A stretch of 64,000 nt of DNA, from assembly GCF_001571325.1 (NCBI RefSeq), contig NZ_BCTO01000033.1:62001-126000 (forward strand), in the 5' to 3' direction. Source of the DNA: Delftia tsuruhatensis NBRC 16741. Lineage in GTDB: Bacteria; Pseudomonadota; Gammaproteobacteria; Burkholderiales; Burkholderiaceae_C. The notes under the pieces are model-generated. The model saw only the letters and a program-made list of their open reading frames with translations, did not search any database and was not told the DNA's origin. Numbering within the stretch: the stretch's first letter is position 1; every line of letters begins with the position of its first letter. Of the stretch, positions 24,434 through 34,733 are shown piece by piece. Made by a program: the position numbers and the translations under genes.

Positions 24434-25363
24434 TCAGGCCTGTAGGCAAGTCACCACTAAGCCCAACAGCATCAGGCCCATGCCTATCTTCTCTGTTCGA
24501 CTGAAGCTTTCGCTGAACACGCGGCGCGAAACCAGGTAGCTGAAAACGACCTCGATCATTCCCAAAGTGCGCACAGGTGATGCTCCTTGCATGGCGTAGG
24601 CCGTGAACCAAGCAATTGAAGCGGCTGCCCCCATGCAACCGGCAAGCAGCGAGATGCGCCAAGCTCGAAAAATAGGTGCCAGACCTTGAGCTGTGCGCAA
24701 CTGGATCCAAAGTCCCATGCCGACGGTTTGCATCGACTGTGCGATCAGCACGCCCCAGGCGCCAGATAACCATGCCGTTTCGGCGCCAAGTGCCAGCGAC
24801 CCTCCTCGAAATCCTACTGTTGCAACTGCAAAGCAGGAGCCGCAAGCCAGGCCATAAAGTGCAGATCGGTTGAGCCACGCGGACGGTGAGAGCAACTGTT
24901 CGCGTGGCGGCAGGGACAGCAGCAGCATACCGATTGTGGCTACGATCATTGCGGCCAACGCCAGCGGTGTTGGAAGTTCATGGAGAAAAACCGATGCGAA
25001 CAGAGCTAGCTGCAGCACCTCTGTCTTTGTCAGAGTGACAGCCACGGCAAAGTTGCGCTCCTTCATCGCCAGCAGCAAAGCGACCGTTCCAGCCAATTGG
25101 AAAAAAGCGCCCAATGCAATCCAGCCAAGGTAAATCGGCGTGATCGAAGGTACAGCGTATGGCTTTGCTGGTACCAGATACAGCAGTGCCAGCCACAACA
25201 TGGCAAAAGGTAGGCCATACAGAAAACGCACCAGCGTGGCCGATAGCGCGCCCAGCTCCTGTGTCAGGCTGCGCTGCGCTGTGTTTCGTACCGTTTGAGC
25301 GAGAGCGGCGAACAGGGTTATGGGAACCCATAACCAAGAAAAACCTTGAATGGATTCAAGCAT
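24434..25363 (-). CDS. EamA/DMT-superfamily membrane transporter
   Basis: 309 residues with about ten hydrophobic segments (for example WVPITLFAALAQTVRNTAQR, LAAMIVATIGMLLLSLP and IGMGLMLLGLVVTCLQA at the end). Two EamA-like halves are visible, the second with GMIEVVFSYLVSRRVFSESF, the conserved glutamate-proximal motif before the last helices. Such proteins export metabolites or drugs. Codon use is less GC-rich than in flanking operons, suggesting later acquisition. An inverted repeat at 25410-25444 lies 47 nt before the start; a T-run terminator follows at 24300-24323. Confidence 0.83.
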   Translation of the reverse strand: MLESIQGFSWLWVPITLFAALAQTVRNTAQRSLTQELGALSATLVRFLYGLPFAMLWLALLYLVPAKPYAVPSITPIYLGWIALGAFFQLAGTVALLLAMKERNFAVAVTLTKTEVLQLALFASVFLHELPTPLALAAMIVATIGMLLLSLPPREQLLSPSAWLNRSALYGLACGSCFAVATVGFRGGSLALGAETAWLSGAWGVLIAQSMQTVGMGLWIQLRTAQGLAPIFRAWRISLLAGCMGAAASIAWFTAYAMQGASPVRTLGMIEVVFSYLVSRRVFSESFSRTEKIGMGLMLLGLVVTCLQA

Positions 25364-25886
25364 GAATATGGAGGAGGGATGGGTAAATGGGGCGTAGAGT
25401 AAATTCTTACATTGCTGTGGATTATTTGGTAATGCACAGCAATGCTCATTTGCTGATTAGAGAAATTTTGCTCTCTTGAAGATTTATTGAACGGTTGAAG
25501 ACAGAGACTCGAGATAGAACATGAGGCCTGCGTAGAGCGTTTCTTCTGGGGTGCCCGCGCGAGGAGAGCTCGGCATCATCCAGGTATCCTTGCTGCCGTT
25601 TATCCGCATGCTGCGGAGAAAGCAGTATGTGGTCAATGCGTAGAATTTGCAACTCGAAAAATACTCTTAAGATAAAGATTTTCTTAAATACAGAGATATT
25701 GAAATCGATTTGCAGAATGCGCAATTCCAGTAAGCAATTCAGAGAAAGAACTGATTTTCTCAACAAGCACGCATAGCGTGATTGTTATGAAAAGGTGATG
25801 CTGGGTCTTTATTTCCTGATGCTATCTGAAAATAGTATGGCTATAGATGGTGGCTTATCTTGCGTACCAATTTTGAAAGAGCGATT
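25364..25886. other. AT-rich spacer without a supported gene
   Basis: 523 nt, clearly AT-rich. A 106-codon minus-strand frame (25446-25766) is open but has no ribosome site or recognisable family. It contains two imperfect 25-nt repeats (25633-25657 and 25705-25729, 17 of 25 identical, 72 nt apart) that make the predicted peptide read ELQILRID and ELRILQID. The part next to 25364 holds the EamA promoter. Confidence 0.5.
25410..25444. promoter_or_regulatory. Inverted repeat upstream of the EamA transporter
   Basis: CATTGCTGTG (25410-25419) and CACAGCAATG (25435-25444) are exact inverted repeats with a 15-nt loop, 47 nt before the EamA start on the minus strand. Spacing fits an operator for a dimeric regulator. 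Confidence 0.55.
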
Positions 25887-26624
25887 TCATAGGTCCCTGC
25901 GTATAGCCGCCAGCAGGCTTTTCGAAGAATTCCAGATATGCTGCTCGGCAAGGGCCTGGGCCTTCTTTGGGTCGCGATTGCGGATGGCGGCGAGGATGCC
26001 GCGTTTTTCTTCTGTGCTTTCTGAGGCCCGTGAGCTGTGAGAAAGTGAGAGTCTCCGCAGGCGTGCGAGGCGGCTCCTTTGTGAAGAAAGATAGCTTGCC
26101 ATCAGCGAATTTTGGGCTGCATCCAGGAGAACTTCGTAGAACTCCTCGATGGTCTCGATCTGAGCCCCGACATCGCCCGAAATCTGCGCTTCATTCATCG
26201 CTTTCACTGTGACATCCAGGCGCTCGATTTGCTCTATGGTGGCTCGCTCTGCGCACAGTGCCGCCACATAGCCTTCAACGGCTGCACGCATTTCAAAGAT
26301 CTGGCGAATGCCGTCTTCATCGATAACGGCGACTATCGGGCCTTTATAGGGCTCCTTTGTGATCCACCCTTCTGCCTCCAATTGCCCCAGGGTTTCACGA
26401 ACTATCGTTCTGCTCACATCAAGGAGATCGCACAGCTTGCGTTCTACCAAGCGTGATCCAGGTGGAAGTTGGCCTTCCACAATGGCGCGCTTCAATTGCT
26501 CAAGTGCCAGCTGTCGGAGCGTTGGATTCACACGCTCTACGGCCATACTGCCTCGCGGAATTCCCATGTCTGTCAATGCAGGTCTGTCTGTGTCTGTACC
26601 TGCTTTAGAGGCTTGCCGTTTCAT
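25887..26624 (-). CDS. GntR-family regulator, FCD (FadR-like) subfamily
   Basis: 245 residues from ATG 26624 (MKRQASKAG). The winged HTH is QLALEQLKRAIVEGQLPPG with RLVERKLCDLLDVSRTIVRE, ending LEAEGWITKEPYKG. The FCD effector domain begins IRQIFEMRAAVEGYVAALCA, followed by metal-ligand-like D/H positions, and ends EQHIWNSSKS. A longer open frame to 26819 is not coding-like. A palindrome TGGTATACCA, which fits the TNGTNNACNA pattern of FCD regulators, lies 31 nt before the start. G+C is lower than in flanking operons. It may control the EamA exporter or a lost neighbour; effector unknown. Confidence 0.86.
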   Translation of the reverse strand: MKRQASKAGTDTDRPALTDMGIPRGSMAVERVNPTLRQLALEQLKRAIVEGQLPPGSRLVERKLCDLLDVSRTIVRETLGQLEAEGWITKEPYKGPIVAVIDEDGIRQIFEMRAAVEGYVAALCAERATIEQIERLDVTVKAMNEAQISGDVGAQIETIEEFYEVLLDAAQNSLMASYLSSQRSRLARLRRLSLSHSSRASESTEEKRGILAAIRNRDPKKAQALAEQHIWNSSKSLLAAIRRDL

Positions 26625-27554
26625 GTCTGTTTGACTTTCTTGCGAATTGAGTGATGGTATACCAACATACAATCTTGGGTCAAGATATGGAAGGGTGCGA
26701 AAAATTGAGAGGCATCTGGTTGGGAAGGCAGCAGGAAGACAGTGACCAAGCCATCTCCGCCCTCGATGGTTTGTCTCTGATTGGTTTGCAAGCCACATAA
26801 ATTGGCCTGAACTTGCCATCTGCAGCCAGCAAGTAGCCTAATCGGCTGGTTTAAAACTCTTATGTGCTTTTACGAGCCCCGAAAAGTGGGGGGGGCAGAG
26901 CGGGAGAATATGCTTGAAATGATGCGCGGCACACGCCGTAGTTGGCATATCGAAGGCAGGTCGCACTGATGAGTCTGTTGCCGAGTTTTCGCACAGGCAC
27001 TCAACAGAGTTGGTGCGCTTGCCGAGGCATGGGCCGTACGCTCACCCGCACGCAAAGCTGGAGCGACGGGAAAAAATGCGTTCTCCACATCGGAGCCCAG
27101 AGTTGAGTGCGGTGGTGCACCGCAAGGCCTGCCAGCCGGCGTCAGTGAGGAAGAGCTAGGATTTCTGACCGTCCGAAGCAAGGACGGGCTTGTCGGTGCT
27201 ACCGAGCACTGGCGGAAGTGCTGCTTTGACTGGCCGAAGAGATTCGTCAATTGCCACGTGACGATGAGTGGCTGCTTCGGTGATTGAAGGGCATGCCCTT
27301 TCTGGTCTTTGCCGCGCCCACGCTGTCGGCTGTGGCAAAGTACTGGGCTTTTGCGGCAAGTCACATGAGCTAACCCGGTAGGGCCTGGCCTGATCAGTCC
27401 CGAAGCGGTTGAGTGCGTCAGAGGTTGAGGCTGGAGAGCTCTTCGTTGAGCGGTCACTCCCCAATGGATGAGCGGAGAGCGGCTTGAGCGCCAGCCCGCA
27501 ATTCATCCATTCCGCCTTCCTGTGGCGCCTGTCGAGAAAACTCTGAACAGATTG
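26625..27554. other. 930-nt region without a supported gene
   Basis: Contains the GntR promoter at its left end. Open frames here (for example 26870-27457 and 27156-27506 on the minus strand) show no family motif, no ribosome site and proline/serine-rich, unbiased codon use. Base composition rises gradually toward ftsY. It looks like decayed coding DNA or an island junction; no transposase motif or terminal repeat could be recognised. Confidence 0.45.
26655..26664. promoter_or_regulatory. Probable autoregulatory operator of the GntR/FCD regulator
   Basis: TGGTATACCA is a perfect 10-bp palindrome matching the FadR-subfamily pattern TNGTNNACNA, 31 nt upstream of the GntR start codon, in an AT-rich promoter-like stretch. 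Confidence 0.6.
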
Positions 27555-28775
<1,221 letters not shown>

Positions 28776-28803
28776 CGGCAGGTTCTTAGAATCACAGCAT
28801 TCT

Positions 28804-30282
28804 ATGAAACATGCACTCACCCTCCTGGGCTTAATGGCCTGCATGGGCACCGGGGCTGCTTTGGCAGCCCCGGATGCATCCTCTTCCTCCCCTTCGTCAC
28901 TGCTGCAGACGGTGGCCAGCCAGGCCGCAGGCGGCCAGCGGTCCGCCACAGCAGCGCAGCAATTCACCCTGAAGAACGGCATGCAGCTCATCGTGCAGCC
29001 CGACCGGCGCGCGCCCACGGCCGTGCACATGGTCTGGGTGCGCGTGGGCGCCATCGATGAGGTCGACGGCACCTCGGGCGTGGCCCACGCGCTCGAGCAC
29101 ATGATGTTCAAGGGTTCGCGCAAGGTGGCGCCCGGCGAGTTCTCGCGCCGGGTGGCGGCCCTGGGCGGGCAGGAGAACGCCTTCACCAGCCGCGACTACA
29201 CGGGCTACTACCAGCAGATCCCGTCCAGCCGGCTGGAAGACGTGATGAAGCTCGAATCCGACCGCTTCGCCAACAACCACTGGCCCGACAGCGAGTTCAA
29301 GAAGGAGATCGAGGTCATCAAGGAAGAGCGCCGCATGCGCACCGAGGACCAGCCGCGCGCCGTGCTCATGGAGCAACTGATGGCGGCGACCTTCATGGCC
29401 TCGCCCTACCACCGGCCCGTGATCGGCTGGATGAGCGATCTGGACGCCCTGACGCCCGGCGACGTGCGCGATTTCCACAGCCGCTGGTATGTGCCCGGCA
29501 ATGCCACCGTCGTCATTGCCGGTGATGTGGACGTTGCCAAGGTCCGCGCCTGGGCCGAGAAGTACTACGGCAGCATTCCCGCACGCGCCGTGCCGGTGCG
29601 CAAGCCGCGCACCGAGCCTGCGCAGATCGGCATCCGCCGCATCGAGGTCAAGCAGCCGGCCGAGCAGGCCCTGGTGGCCCTGGCCTTCCGTGCGCCCTCG
29701 CTGACGCGCGTCAGCGATCTGCAGGCCGATGACCGCGATGCGCTGGCGCTGCTGGTGCTCTCGGCCGTGCTCGACGGCTATGACGGCGCCCGCCTGGAGC
29801 GGGCCCTGGTCCAGGGCGAAGGCCGCGTGGCCGACGGCGCGGGCAGCTCCATGTCGCTCATGAGCCGCGGCCCCGGCCTGTTCATGCTGACGGGCGTGCC
29901 CGCCACCGGCAAGACTGCGGCCGAGGTCGAGGCCGCGCTGCGCGCCGAAGTGGCCAAGGTCGCCAGGGACGGCGTCGAGCCTGCCGAACTGGAGCGCGTG
30001 AAGACGCAATGGATGGCCTCCAATGTCTATGAGCGCGACTCGGTCATGGGCCAGGCCCAGAGCCTGGGCAATTACTGGATACAGGGCATGCCGCTGGATG
30101 CGGAAGACCAGTTGCTGGCCCAGCTTCGCACCATCACGCCCGATGACGTCAAGCGCGTGGCGGCCAAGTACTTTGGCGATGACCAGCTCACGGTGGGCAC
30201 CCTGGTGCCGCAGCCCCTGCCTGAAGGCGGCAAGCCCCGCCGCACCGACGCGGGTGCAGGCATTGGCGGACCCCTGCATTGA
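28804..30282 (+). CDS. M16-family zinc peptidase, catalytic partner
   Basis: 492 residues with a signal peptide MKHALTLLGLMACMGTGAALA, so it acts in the periplasm. The inverted zinc motif HALEH (His95, Glu98, His99) and the downstream Glu in ESDRFANNHWPDSEF mark an active M16B (insulinase/processing-peptidase) subunit. The end of the first domain has EIEVIKEERRMRTED. The next gene encodes a homologue lacking the zinc motif, as in paired M16B systems. Divergent from ftsY; the promoter must overlap ftsY coding DNA. Confidence 0.9.
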   Translation: MKHALTLLGLMACMGTGAALAAPDASSSSPSSLLQTVASQAAGGQRSATAAQQFTLKNGMQLIVQPDRRAPTAVHMVWVRVGAIDEVDGTSGVAHALEHMMFKGSRKVAPGEFSRRVAALGGQENAFTSRDYTGYYQQIPSSRLEDVMKLESDRFANNHWPDSEFKKEIEVIKEERRMRTEDQPRAVLMEQLMAATFMASPYHRPVIGWMSDLDALTPGDVRDFHSRWYVPGNATVVIAGDVDVAKVRAWAEKYYGSIPARAVPVRKPRTEPAQIGIRRIEVKQPAEQALVALAFRAPSLTRVSDLQADDRDALALLVLSAVLDGYDGARLERALVQGEGRVADGAGSSMSLMSRGPGLFMLTGVPATGKTAAEVEAALRAEVAKVARDGVEPAELERVKTQWMASNVYERDSVMGQAQSLGNYWIQGMPLDAEDQLLAQLRTITPDDVKRVAAKYFGDDQLTVGTLVPQPLPEGGKPRRTDAGAGIGGPLH

Positions 30283-30308
30283 TGCCCCCGAAGCACGCTG
30301 GAGTGAAG

Positions 30309-31670
30309 ATGAAGAACATGAAAAAGATGGTGGCCAGCTCCGTGCTGGCAAGCGTGGGCCTGGGCTTTGGCGCCACGTCCGCATGGGCCTTGCTGCCCAT
30401 CCAGCACTGGACCCAGCCCAGCGGGGCGCAGGTCTGGCTGGTGGACAGCCCGGGCATTCCCATGGTCGATGTGCAGATGGATTTCGACGCCGGCAGCCGG
30501 CGCGATCCCGCCAATCAGGTCGGCCTGGCCAGCGCCGTGGCGCTGATGGCGTCCAAGGGCGTCACGGCCCAGGGCAGCGCGCCTGCTCTCGATGAAAACG
30601 GCCTGGGCCAGGCCTGGGCCGATCTGGGGGCCAGCTTTGGCGCCCAGGCGGGCCGCGACAGCTTCAGCTATGGGCTGCGCTCCCTGACCGAGCCCGCGCT
30701 GCTGCAGCGCGCCGTGGCCCTGGCCGCGCGCCAGATCGCCAGCCCCAGCTGGCCGCAGGATGTGTGGCTGCGCGAGCGCGAGCGCTGGACTGCGGCCATC
30801 AAGGAATCGGACACGCGCCCCGTAACGGTGGCCGGCAAGGCCCTGAGCCAGGGCGTGTTCGGCACCCACCCCTACGGTGCGCGTGCCACGGCCGAGAGCC
30901 TGTCGCGCATCGACCTGTCGGACATGCAGTCCTTACACCGCCGGCTGATCGCCGCCTGCCGTGCCAAGGTCAGCATCGTCGGCGCCGTCAGCCGCGAGCA
31001 GGCCGACCAGCTGGTGCAGCAACTGCTGGCTCCGCTGCAGGCGGCGCAGGGCCAGGATGCGGGCGCCTGCGCTCCGCTGCCCGACGTGCCCAAGGTGCAG
31101 GCGCTCAAGGCGCCGGTCAACGAGAACATCCCCTTCGCCTCGGCCCAGGCGCAGGTGCTGATCGCCCAGCCCGGCATTGCACGCAACAGCCCGGACTTCA
31201 TGGCCGTGCTCGTGGGCAACCACATCCTGGGCGGCGGAGGCTTCACCTCGCGGCTGACCGAGGAAGTGCGCGAAAAGCGCGGCCTGAGCTACAGCGTCTA
31301 CAGCGACTTCTCGCCGGGCCTGGACGCGGGTGCCTTCACGATCGCCCTGCAGACACGTCCCGACCAGGCGGCCGAGGCCTTGAAGGTGTCGCAGGACACG
31401 CTGCGCCGCTTTGTCGCCGACGGCCCGACCGAGAAGGAGCTCAAGGCCGCCAAGGACAATCTGATCGGCGGCTTTGCGCTGCGCATAGACAGCAACCGCA
31501 AGCTGCTGGGCAATGTGGCCAACATCGCCTGGAACGGCCTGCCGCTGGACTATCTGGAGCACTGGACCGAGCGCGTGCAGGCGCTGACCGTGCGTGATGT
31601 GCGCGAGGCCATGCAGCGCATGCTGCAGCCCGATCGCATGGTGACCGTCGTCGTGGGAGGCAAGCAATGA
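30309..31670 (+). CDS. M16-family peptidase homologue, non-catalytic partner
   Basis: 453 residues. The start MKNMKKMVAS follows GGAG by 7 nt and gives a signal peptide ending ATSAWA; an ATG at 30282, which overlaps the upstream stop as TGATG, would add nine residues. At the place of HxxEH it reads GLASAVALMASKG, so zinc binding is lost. The C-terminal half keeps REKRGLSYSVYSDF, the Arg-Tyr substrate-holding pair, and ILGGGGFTSRLTEEV. Thus it probably forms the substrate-binding half of a heterodimer with the preceding subunit. Overlaps rsmD by ATGA. Confidence 0.88.
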   Translation: MKNMKKMVASSVLASVGLGFGATSAWALLPIQHWTQPSGAQVWLVDSPGIPMVDVQMDFDAGSRRDPANQVGLASAVALMASKGVTAQGSAPALDENGLGQAWADLGASFGAQAGRDSFSYGLRSLTEPALLQRAVALAARQIASPSWPQDVWLRERERWTAAIKESDTRPVTVAGKALSQGVFGTHPYGARATAESLSRIDLSDMQSLHRRLIAACRAKVSIVGAVSREQADQLVQQLLAPLQAAQGQDAGACAPLPDVPKVQALKAPVNENIPFASAQAQVLIAQPGIARNSPDFMAVLVGNHILGGGGFTSRLTEEVREKRGLSYSVYSDFSPGLDAGAFTIALQTRPDQAAEALKVSQDTLRRFVADGPTEKELKAAKDNLIGGFALRIDSNRKLLGNVANIAWNGLPLDYLEHWTERVQALTVRDVREAMQRMLQPDRMVTVVVGGKQ

Positions 31671-32374
31671 GCCGCAACAGCATCAAACTGCATACCCCTG
31701 CCGGCAAGCGCTGGCTGGAAAAGGCCACGGCCGAGGCCGCGTCGCCCAAGGCGCCTGCCGCAGCGCCGGCCGCAAAGGCAAAGGCGGGCAAGCCGGCACC
31801 CTCGGGTGCGGGCGAGGTCCGCATCATCGGCGGCCAGTGGCGCCGCACGCGTCTGCCCGTGGCGCAGCGCCCGGGCCTGCGCCCCACGCCGGACCGCGTG
31901 CGCGAGACCCTGTTCAACTGGCTGGGCCAGGACCTGACGGGCTGGCACTGCCTGGACGCCTTCGCGGGCACGGGTGCGCTGGGCTTCGAGGCCGCATCGC
32001 GCGGCGCGACCAGCGTGCTGATGAACGAGCAGGACGCCGCCCTGGTGCTGCAGCTGCAGCGCCTGCGCGAGCGCCTGGACGCCCAGTCCGTGCGCGTGCT
32101 GCGCGGCGATGGCATCGGCTGCCTGCGCCAGGTGGCGCCGGGCACGCTGGACCTGGTGCTGATCGATCCGCCGTTCGACCATGCCGAGCTGTTCGAGCCT
32201 GCGCTGAAGGCCGCTGCGCTGGCCGTCTCCGCCCAGGGCTATGTCTATCTGGAGGCGCCCCAGGCCTGGACCGAGGAGCAACTGGCCGAGGCTGGCGGCC
32301 TGCAGCTGTTCCGCCATCTCAAGGCGGGTGCCGTCCACGCCCATCTGCTGCGCAAGGCCGCGCAGGACGAGTAG
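31667..32374 (+). CDS. rsmD: 16S rRNA (guanine966-N2)-methyltransferase RsmD
   Basis: 235 residues. VRIIGGQWRRTRLPV, GLRPTPDRVRETLFNWL, LDAFAGTGALGFEAASRGA (SAM-binding) and the catalytic LIDPPFDHAEL (DPPF for N2-guanine methylation) are diagnostic. About 50 alanine/lysine-rich residues precede the usual start (GEVRIIGG). It overlaps the M16 homologue stop codon (ATGA) after a strong GGGAGG ribosome site, so the pair are coupled. E. coli RsmD is 198 residues, which matches the core length here. Confidence 0.93.
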   Translation: MSRNSIKLHTPAGKRWLEKATAEAASPKAPAAAPAAKAKAGKPAPSGAGEVRIIGGQWRRTRLPVAQRPGLRPTPDRVRETLFNWLGQDLTGWHCLDAFAGTGALGFEAASRGATSVLMNEQDAALVLQLQRLRERLDAQSVRVLRGDGIGCLRQVAPGTLDLVLIDPPFDHAELFEPALKAAALAVSAQGYVYLEAPQAWTEEQLAEAGGLQLFRHLKAGAVHAHLLRKAAQDE

Positions 32375-32504
32375 TCTGGCGCCGCAGCCGTGTTCCAGCG
32401 CAGGAATGCGGCTGTCGCGCAGCCGACGGGCCATGCTGCAGTGCAATGCATAATGCGCCATCCGTGCCGGACCAGGGCACGCGCAGCCAAGGAAAGTGAA
32501 CGCC

Positions 32505-33005
32505 ATGAGCCACGACGTGATTGCCGTCTACCCCGGAACCTTCGATCCGATCACGCTGGGCCACGAAGACGTGGTGCGCCGTGCGACCCAGCTGTTCAGC
32601 CACGTCATCGTGGCCGTGGCGGCCGGCCACCACAAGAAGACCATGTTCAATCTCGAGGAACGCATGGAGATGGTGCGCGAGGCCGTGTCCATCTATCCCC
32701 ATGTCCAGGTCGAGAGCTTTCATGGCCTGCTGCGCGACTTCGTGGTCGAGCGCGGCGGCAAGGCCATGGTGCGCGGCCTGCGCGCGGTCACCGACTTCGA
32801 CTACGAGTTTCAGCTTGCCGGCATGAACCGCACGCTGATGCCCGAGGTGGAGACCGTCTTCCTCACGCCCAGCGACCGCTACCAGTTCATCAGCAGCACC
32901 TTCGTGCGCGAGATCGCCACGCTGGATGGCGAGATCGACAAGTTCGTCTCGCCCAACGTGCGCACGCGACTGCTTGAGAAGGTGCAGGCCAATCGCGCTC
33001 CTTGA
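32505..33005 (+). CDS. coaD: Phosphopantetheine adenylyltransferase
   Basis: 166 residues (E. coli 159). VIAVYPGTFDPITLGHEDVV contains the T-x-G-H nucleotidyltransferase motif; RGLRAVTDFDYEFQLAGMNR and YQFISSTFVREIATLDGEI complete the family pattern. It joins 4'-phosphopantetheine with ATP to dephospho-CoA. ATG 32505 follows AAGGA by 11 nt; a GTG at 32496 is too close to that site. It lies 130 nt after rsmD with a CATAAT -10-like box in between. panB, panC and panD are also in this window. Confidence 0.95.
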   Translation: MSHDVIAVYPGTFDPITLGHEDVVRRATQLFSHVIVAVAAGHHKKTMFNLEERMEMVREAVSIYPHVQVESFHGLLRDFVVERGGKAMVRGLRAVTDFDYEFQLAGMNRTLMPEVETVFLTPSDRYQFISSTFVREIATLDGEIDKFVSPNVRTRLLEKVQANRAP

Positions 33006-33058
33006 GAGAGGGAGGCCGGCCAGGCGCCTTGGCCCGCCCCCATGACGAGTTCACGATA

Positions 33059-34177
33059 TCAGGCGCTCTGCGTGGCGGCACTTGCATTCACGGCCGCATG
33101 CACGAATTCCAGCTTGCGCCGCGCGCCCATTGAAAGAGCGAACGGATAGGCATCCCCGTGGCCCAGGCTGCGGTTGAGGCTGTTGGTCAGCAGCGTCAGC
33201 GGCACCCACTGGTCCAGCATGGTGCCGAAGTCCGGCCGGGCAGGGACCGCGAACGGGTCCTGCACGCACAGCGCGGCCGGCGTTCCCATGCCCGCCGCCG
33301 TGCCTGCGCCTCCTGGCAAGGTGATGCAGGTGCCATAGCTGGCCGCAGTCTCCAGCAGATCCACCATGTGCAGGTAGTGGGCCCAGCTTTCGGCCCAGTC
33401 TTCCCACGGGTGGGAGGTGGCATAGGCGCTGACGAAGTTGTCGCGCCACTGCCCATCCAGCGGGCTGCGTGCGTAGTAGTTCTGCAGGGCCTGGGCATAG
33501 TCCTGGCGCTCGTCGCCGAACAGGCGGCGGAATTCCTCGATACGGCCCGCGCCCACCACCAGCCTGTCCCAGAAGAAGTGGCCGGACTCATGGCGCAGAT
33601 GGCCCACCAGCGTCCGGTAGGGCTCATGCAGCGCCTGGCGGCGCCGGGCACGCTCGGCATCGTCGGCCTCCACCACGTTCAGCGTGATGGTGCCGTTGGC
33701 ATGGCCGGTCATCACCGGCGCCTGCCCGGGCAGGTCGGCCAGCAGTTCGAAGCGCGGCCCGTCCTCTCCAGGCCTGGGGCCCAGGCCCAGGCGGGCCAGC
33801 GTATAGAACAGCTGGCGCTTGGCCGCCTCGATCTTGGTCCAGCGCAAGGCATTGGCCGGGTCTGACAGATCGGGCAGCCAGCGTGTCTGGCGGCAGGATT
33901 CGCACAGCGCGTGGGGGTCGTCGGCGGGCAGGGCGAAGTTGCACTGGCCCACAGGTCCCCGGTGGCTGCACATCTTGTAGAGGCGGCCTGGCGGCTTGCC
34001 TGCGCCCAGGGAGGACAGGCTCTCCCACAGCGCGCTGTCCCGCGCGCCGGAAACCGGTCGCAGGCAAGCCACATGCAGTCGCTCTGGCAGGAAGGCCAGG
34101 GTGGCGCCGCAGTGCACGCATTGAACGCTGTCGAAGAAAACCGGGTGGCCGCAGGCATCGCAGTTGAAAACTCGCAT
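33059..34177 (-). CDS. Putative zinc-binding metallopeptidase (DUF2248 type)
   Basis: 372 residues. An N-terminal zinc-ribbon-like part has CDACGHPVFFDSVQCVHCGA and further cysteines (MCSHR, CESCRQT). The catalytic-looking HLRHESGHFFWDRLV (HExxH variant H-E-S-G-H) is followed by the family's conserved YATSHPWEDWAESWAHYLH. In these proteins the second histidine set supports metal binding; a peptidase activity is predicted but not established. Starting at ATG 34177; an in-frame GTG lies 9 nt upstream. Standalone between coaD and the stress-protein group. Confidence 0.78.
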   Translation of the reverse strand: MRVFNCDACGHPVFFDSVQCVHCGATLAFLPERLHVACLRPVSGARDSALWESLSSLGAGKPPGRLYKMCSHRGPVGQCNFALPADDPHALCESCRQTRWLPDLSDPANALRWTKIEAAKRQLFYTLARLGLGPRPGEDGPRFELLADLPGQAPVMTGHANGTITLNVVEADDAERARRRQALHEPYRTLVGHLRHESGHFFWDRLVVGAGRIEEFRRLFGDERQDYAQALQNYYARSPLDGQWRDNFVSAYATSHPWEDWAESWAHYLHMVDLLETAASYGTCITLPGGAGTAAGMGTPAALCVQDPFAVPARPDFGTMLDQWVPLTLLTNSLNRSLGHGDAYPFALSMGARRKLEFVHAAVNASAATQSA

Positions 34178-34290
34178 GTCGGTCACTTTACGCCGTATGC
34201 CCTGGCGTCATGAAAAATGATTCCCATGTCGCCCTGGCGCTGCAAGGTCAGATTCCCCCAAGGGTGGTTTTCACCGGGGTGGCCCTGCAA

Positions 34291-34319
34291 TGAAAAAAGG
34301 CCGGATGACACCGGCCTTT
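34291..34319 (-). terminator. Rho-independent terminator after the BON-domain gene
   Basis: AAAGGCCGG (34296-34304) pairs with CCGGCCTTT (34311-34319) around ATGACA. The minus strand reads hairpin then TTTTTTCA, so it ends the BON transcript. Confidence 0.88.
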
Positions 34320-34342
34320 CGATGGCCCCATGGGGGCCTGCA

Positions 34343-34663
34343 TCAGGGGCGAACCACGATGCTGTTGCGCACTTCGCGCACGTTCTTGGTGGTGCGTGCG
34401 ATCTCGGCAGCGCGGGCCTTTTCCGACTCCGACTTGGCAAAGCCCGACAGTTGCACCGTGCCGTTCAGGGTCTCGACGCTGATGGAGGTGGCCGAGACGC
34501 TCTTGTCCTCTGCCATCTTGGCCTTCACGGCAGTGGTGATGCCGGCGTCATCCACATACGAACCCACGGTCTGCTGGTCGCGGGCCACGGAGCAGGCGGT
34601 GGTGCCGAGCACGGTGGCGCCGGCGACGAGAGCGAAAGCGATGGCACGGGTGTACTTTTGCAT
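34343..34663 (-). CDS. BON-domain periplasmic protein (OsmY-like)
   Basis: 106 residues from MQKYTRAIAF. A signal peptide AFALVAGATVLGTTACS has a cysteine preceded by TTA, a weak lipobox. The mature part is a single BON domain: GITTAVKAKMAEDKSVSATS, SVETLNGTVQLSGFAKS and IARTTKNVREVRNSIVV. BON proteins bind membranes or peptidoglycan and are induced by osmotic stress. It is the last of three short envelope-protein genes ahead of the CHASE3 histidine kinase, and is closed by a strong terminator. Confidence 0.87.
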   Translation of the reverse strand: MQKYTRAIAFALVAGATVLGTTACSVARDQQTVGSYVDDAGITTAVKAKMAEDKSVSATSISVETLNGTVQLSGFAKSESEKARAAEIARTTKNVREVRNSIVVRP

Positions 34664-34733
34664 GGTCAGTTCTTTCTTGGACAAGAAATGGAGGGAAACG
34701 GTAGTCGAGGGAACTCGGGGGCTGGGCTGCAGC

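Noticed and set aside
25446..25766. 106-codon minus-strand frame with internal repeat
   Set aside because: No start context or family; described only as spacer content.
26870..27457. 195-codon minus-strand frame in the gene-free region
   Set aside because: No ribosome site, no recognisable motif, and Pro/Ser/Arg-rich composition typical of chance frames.
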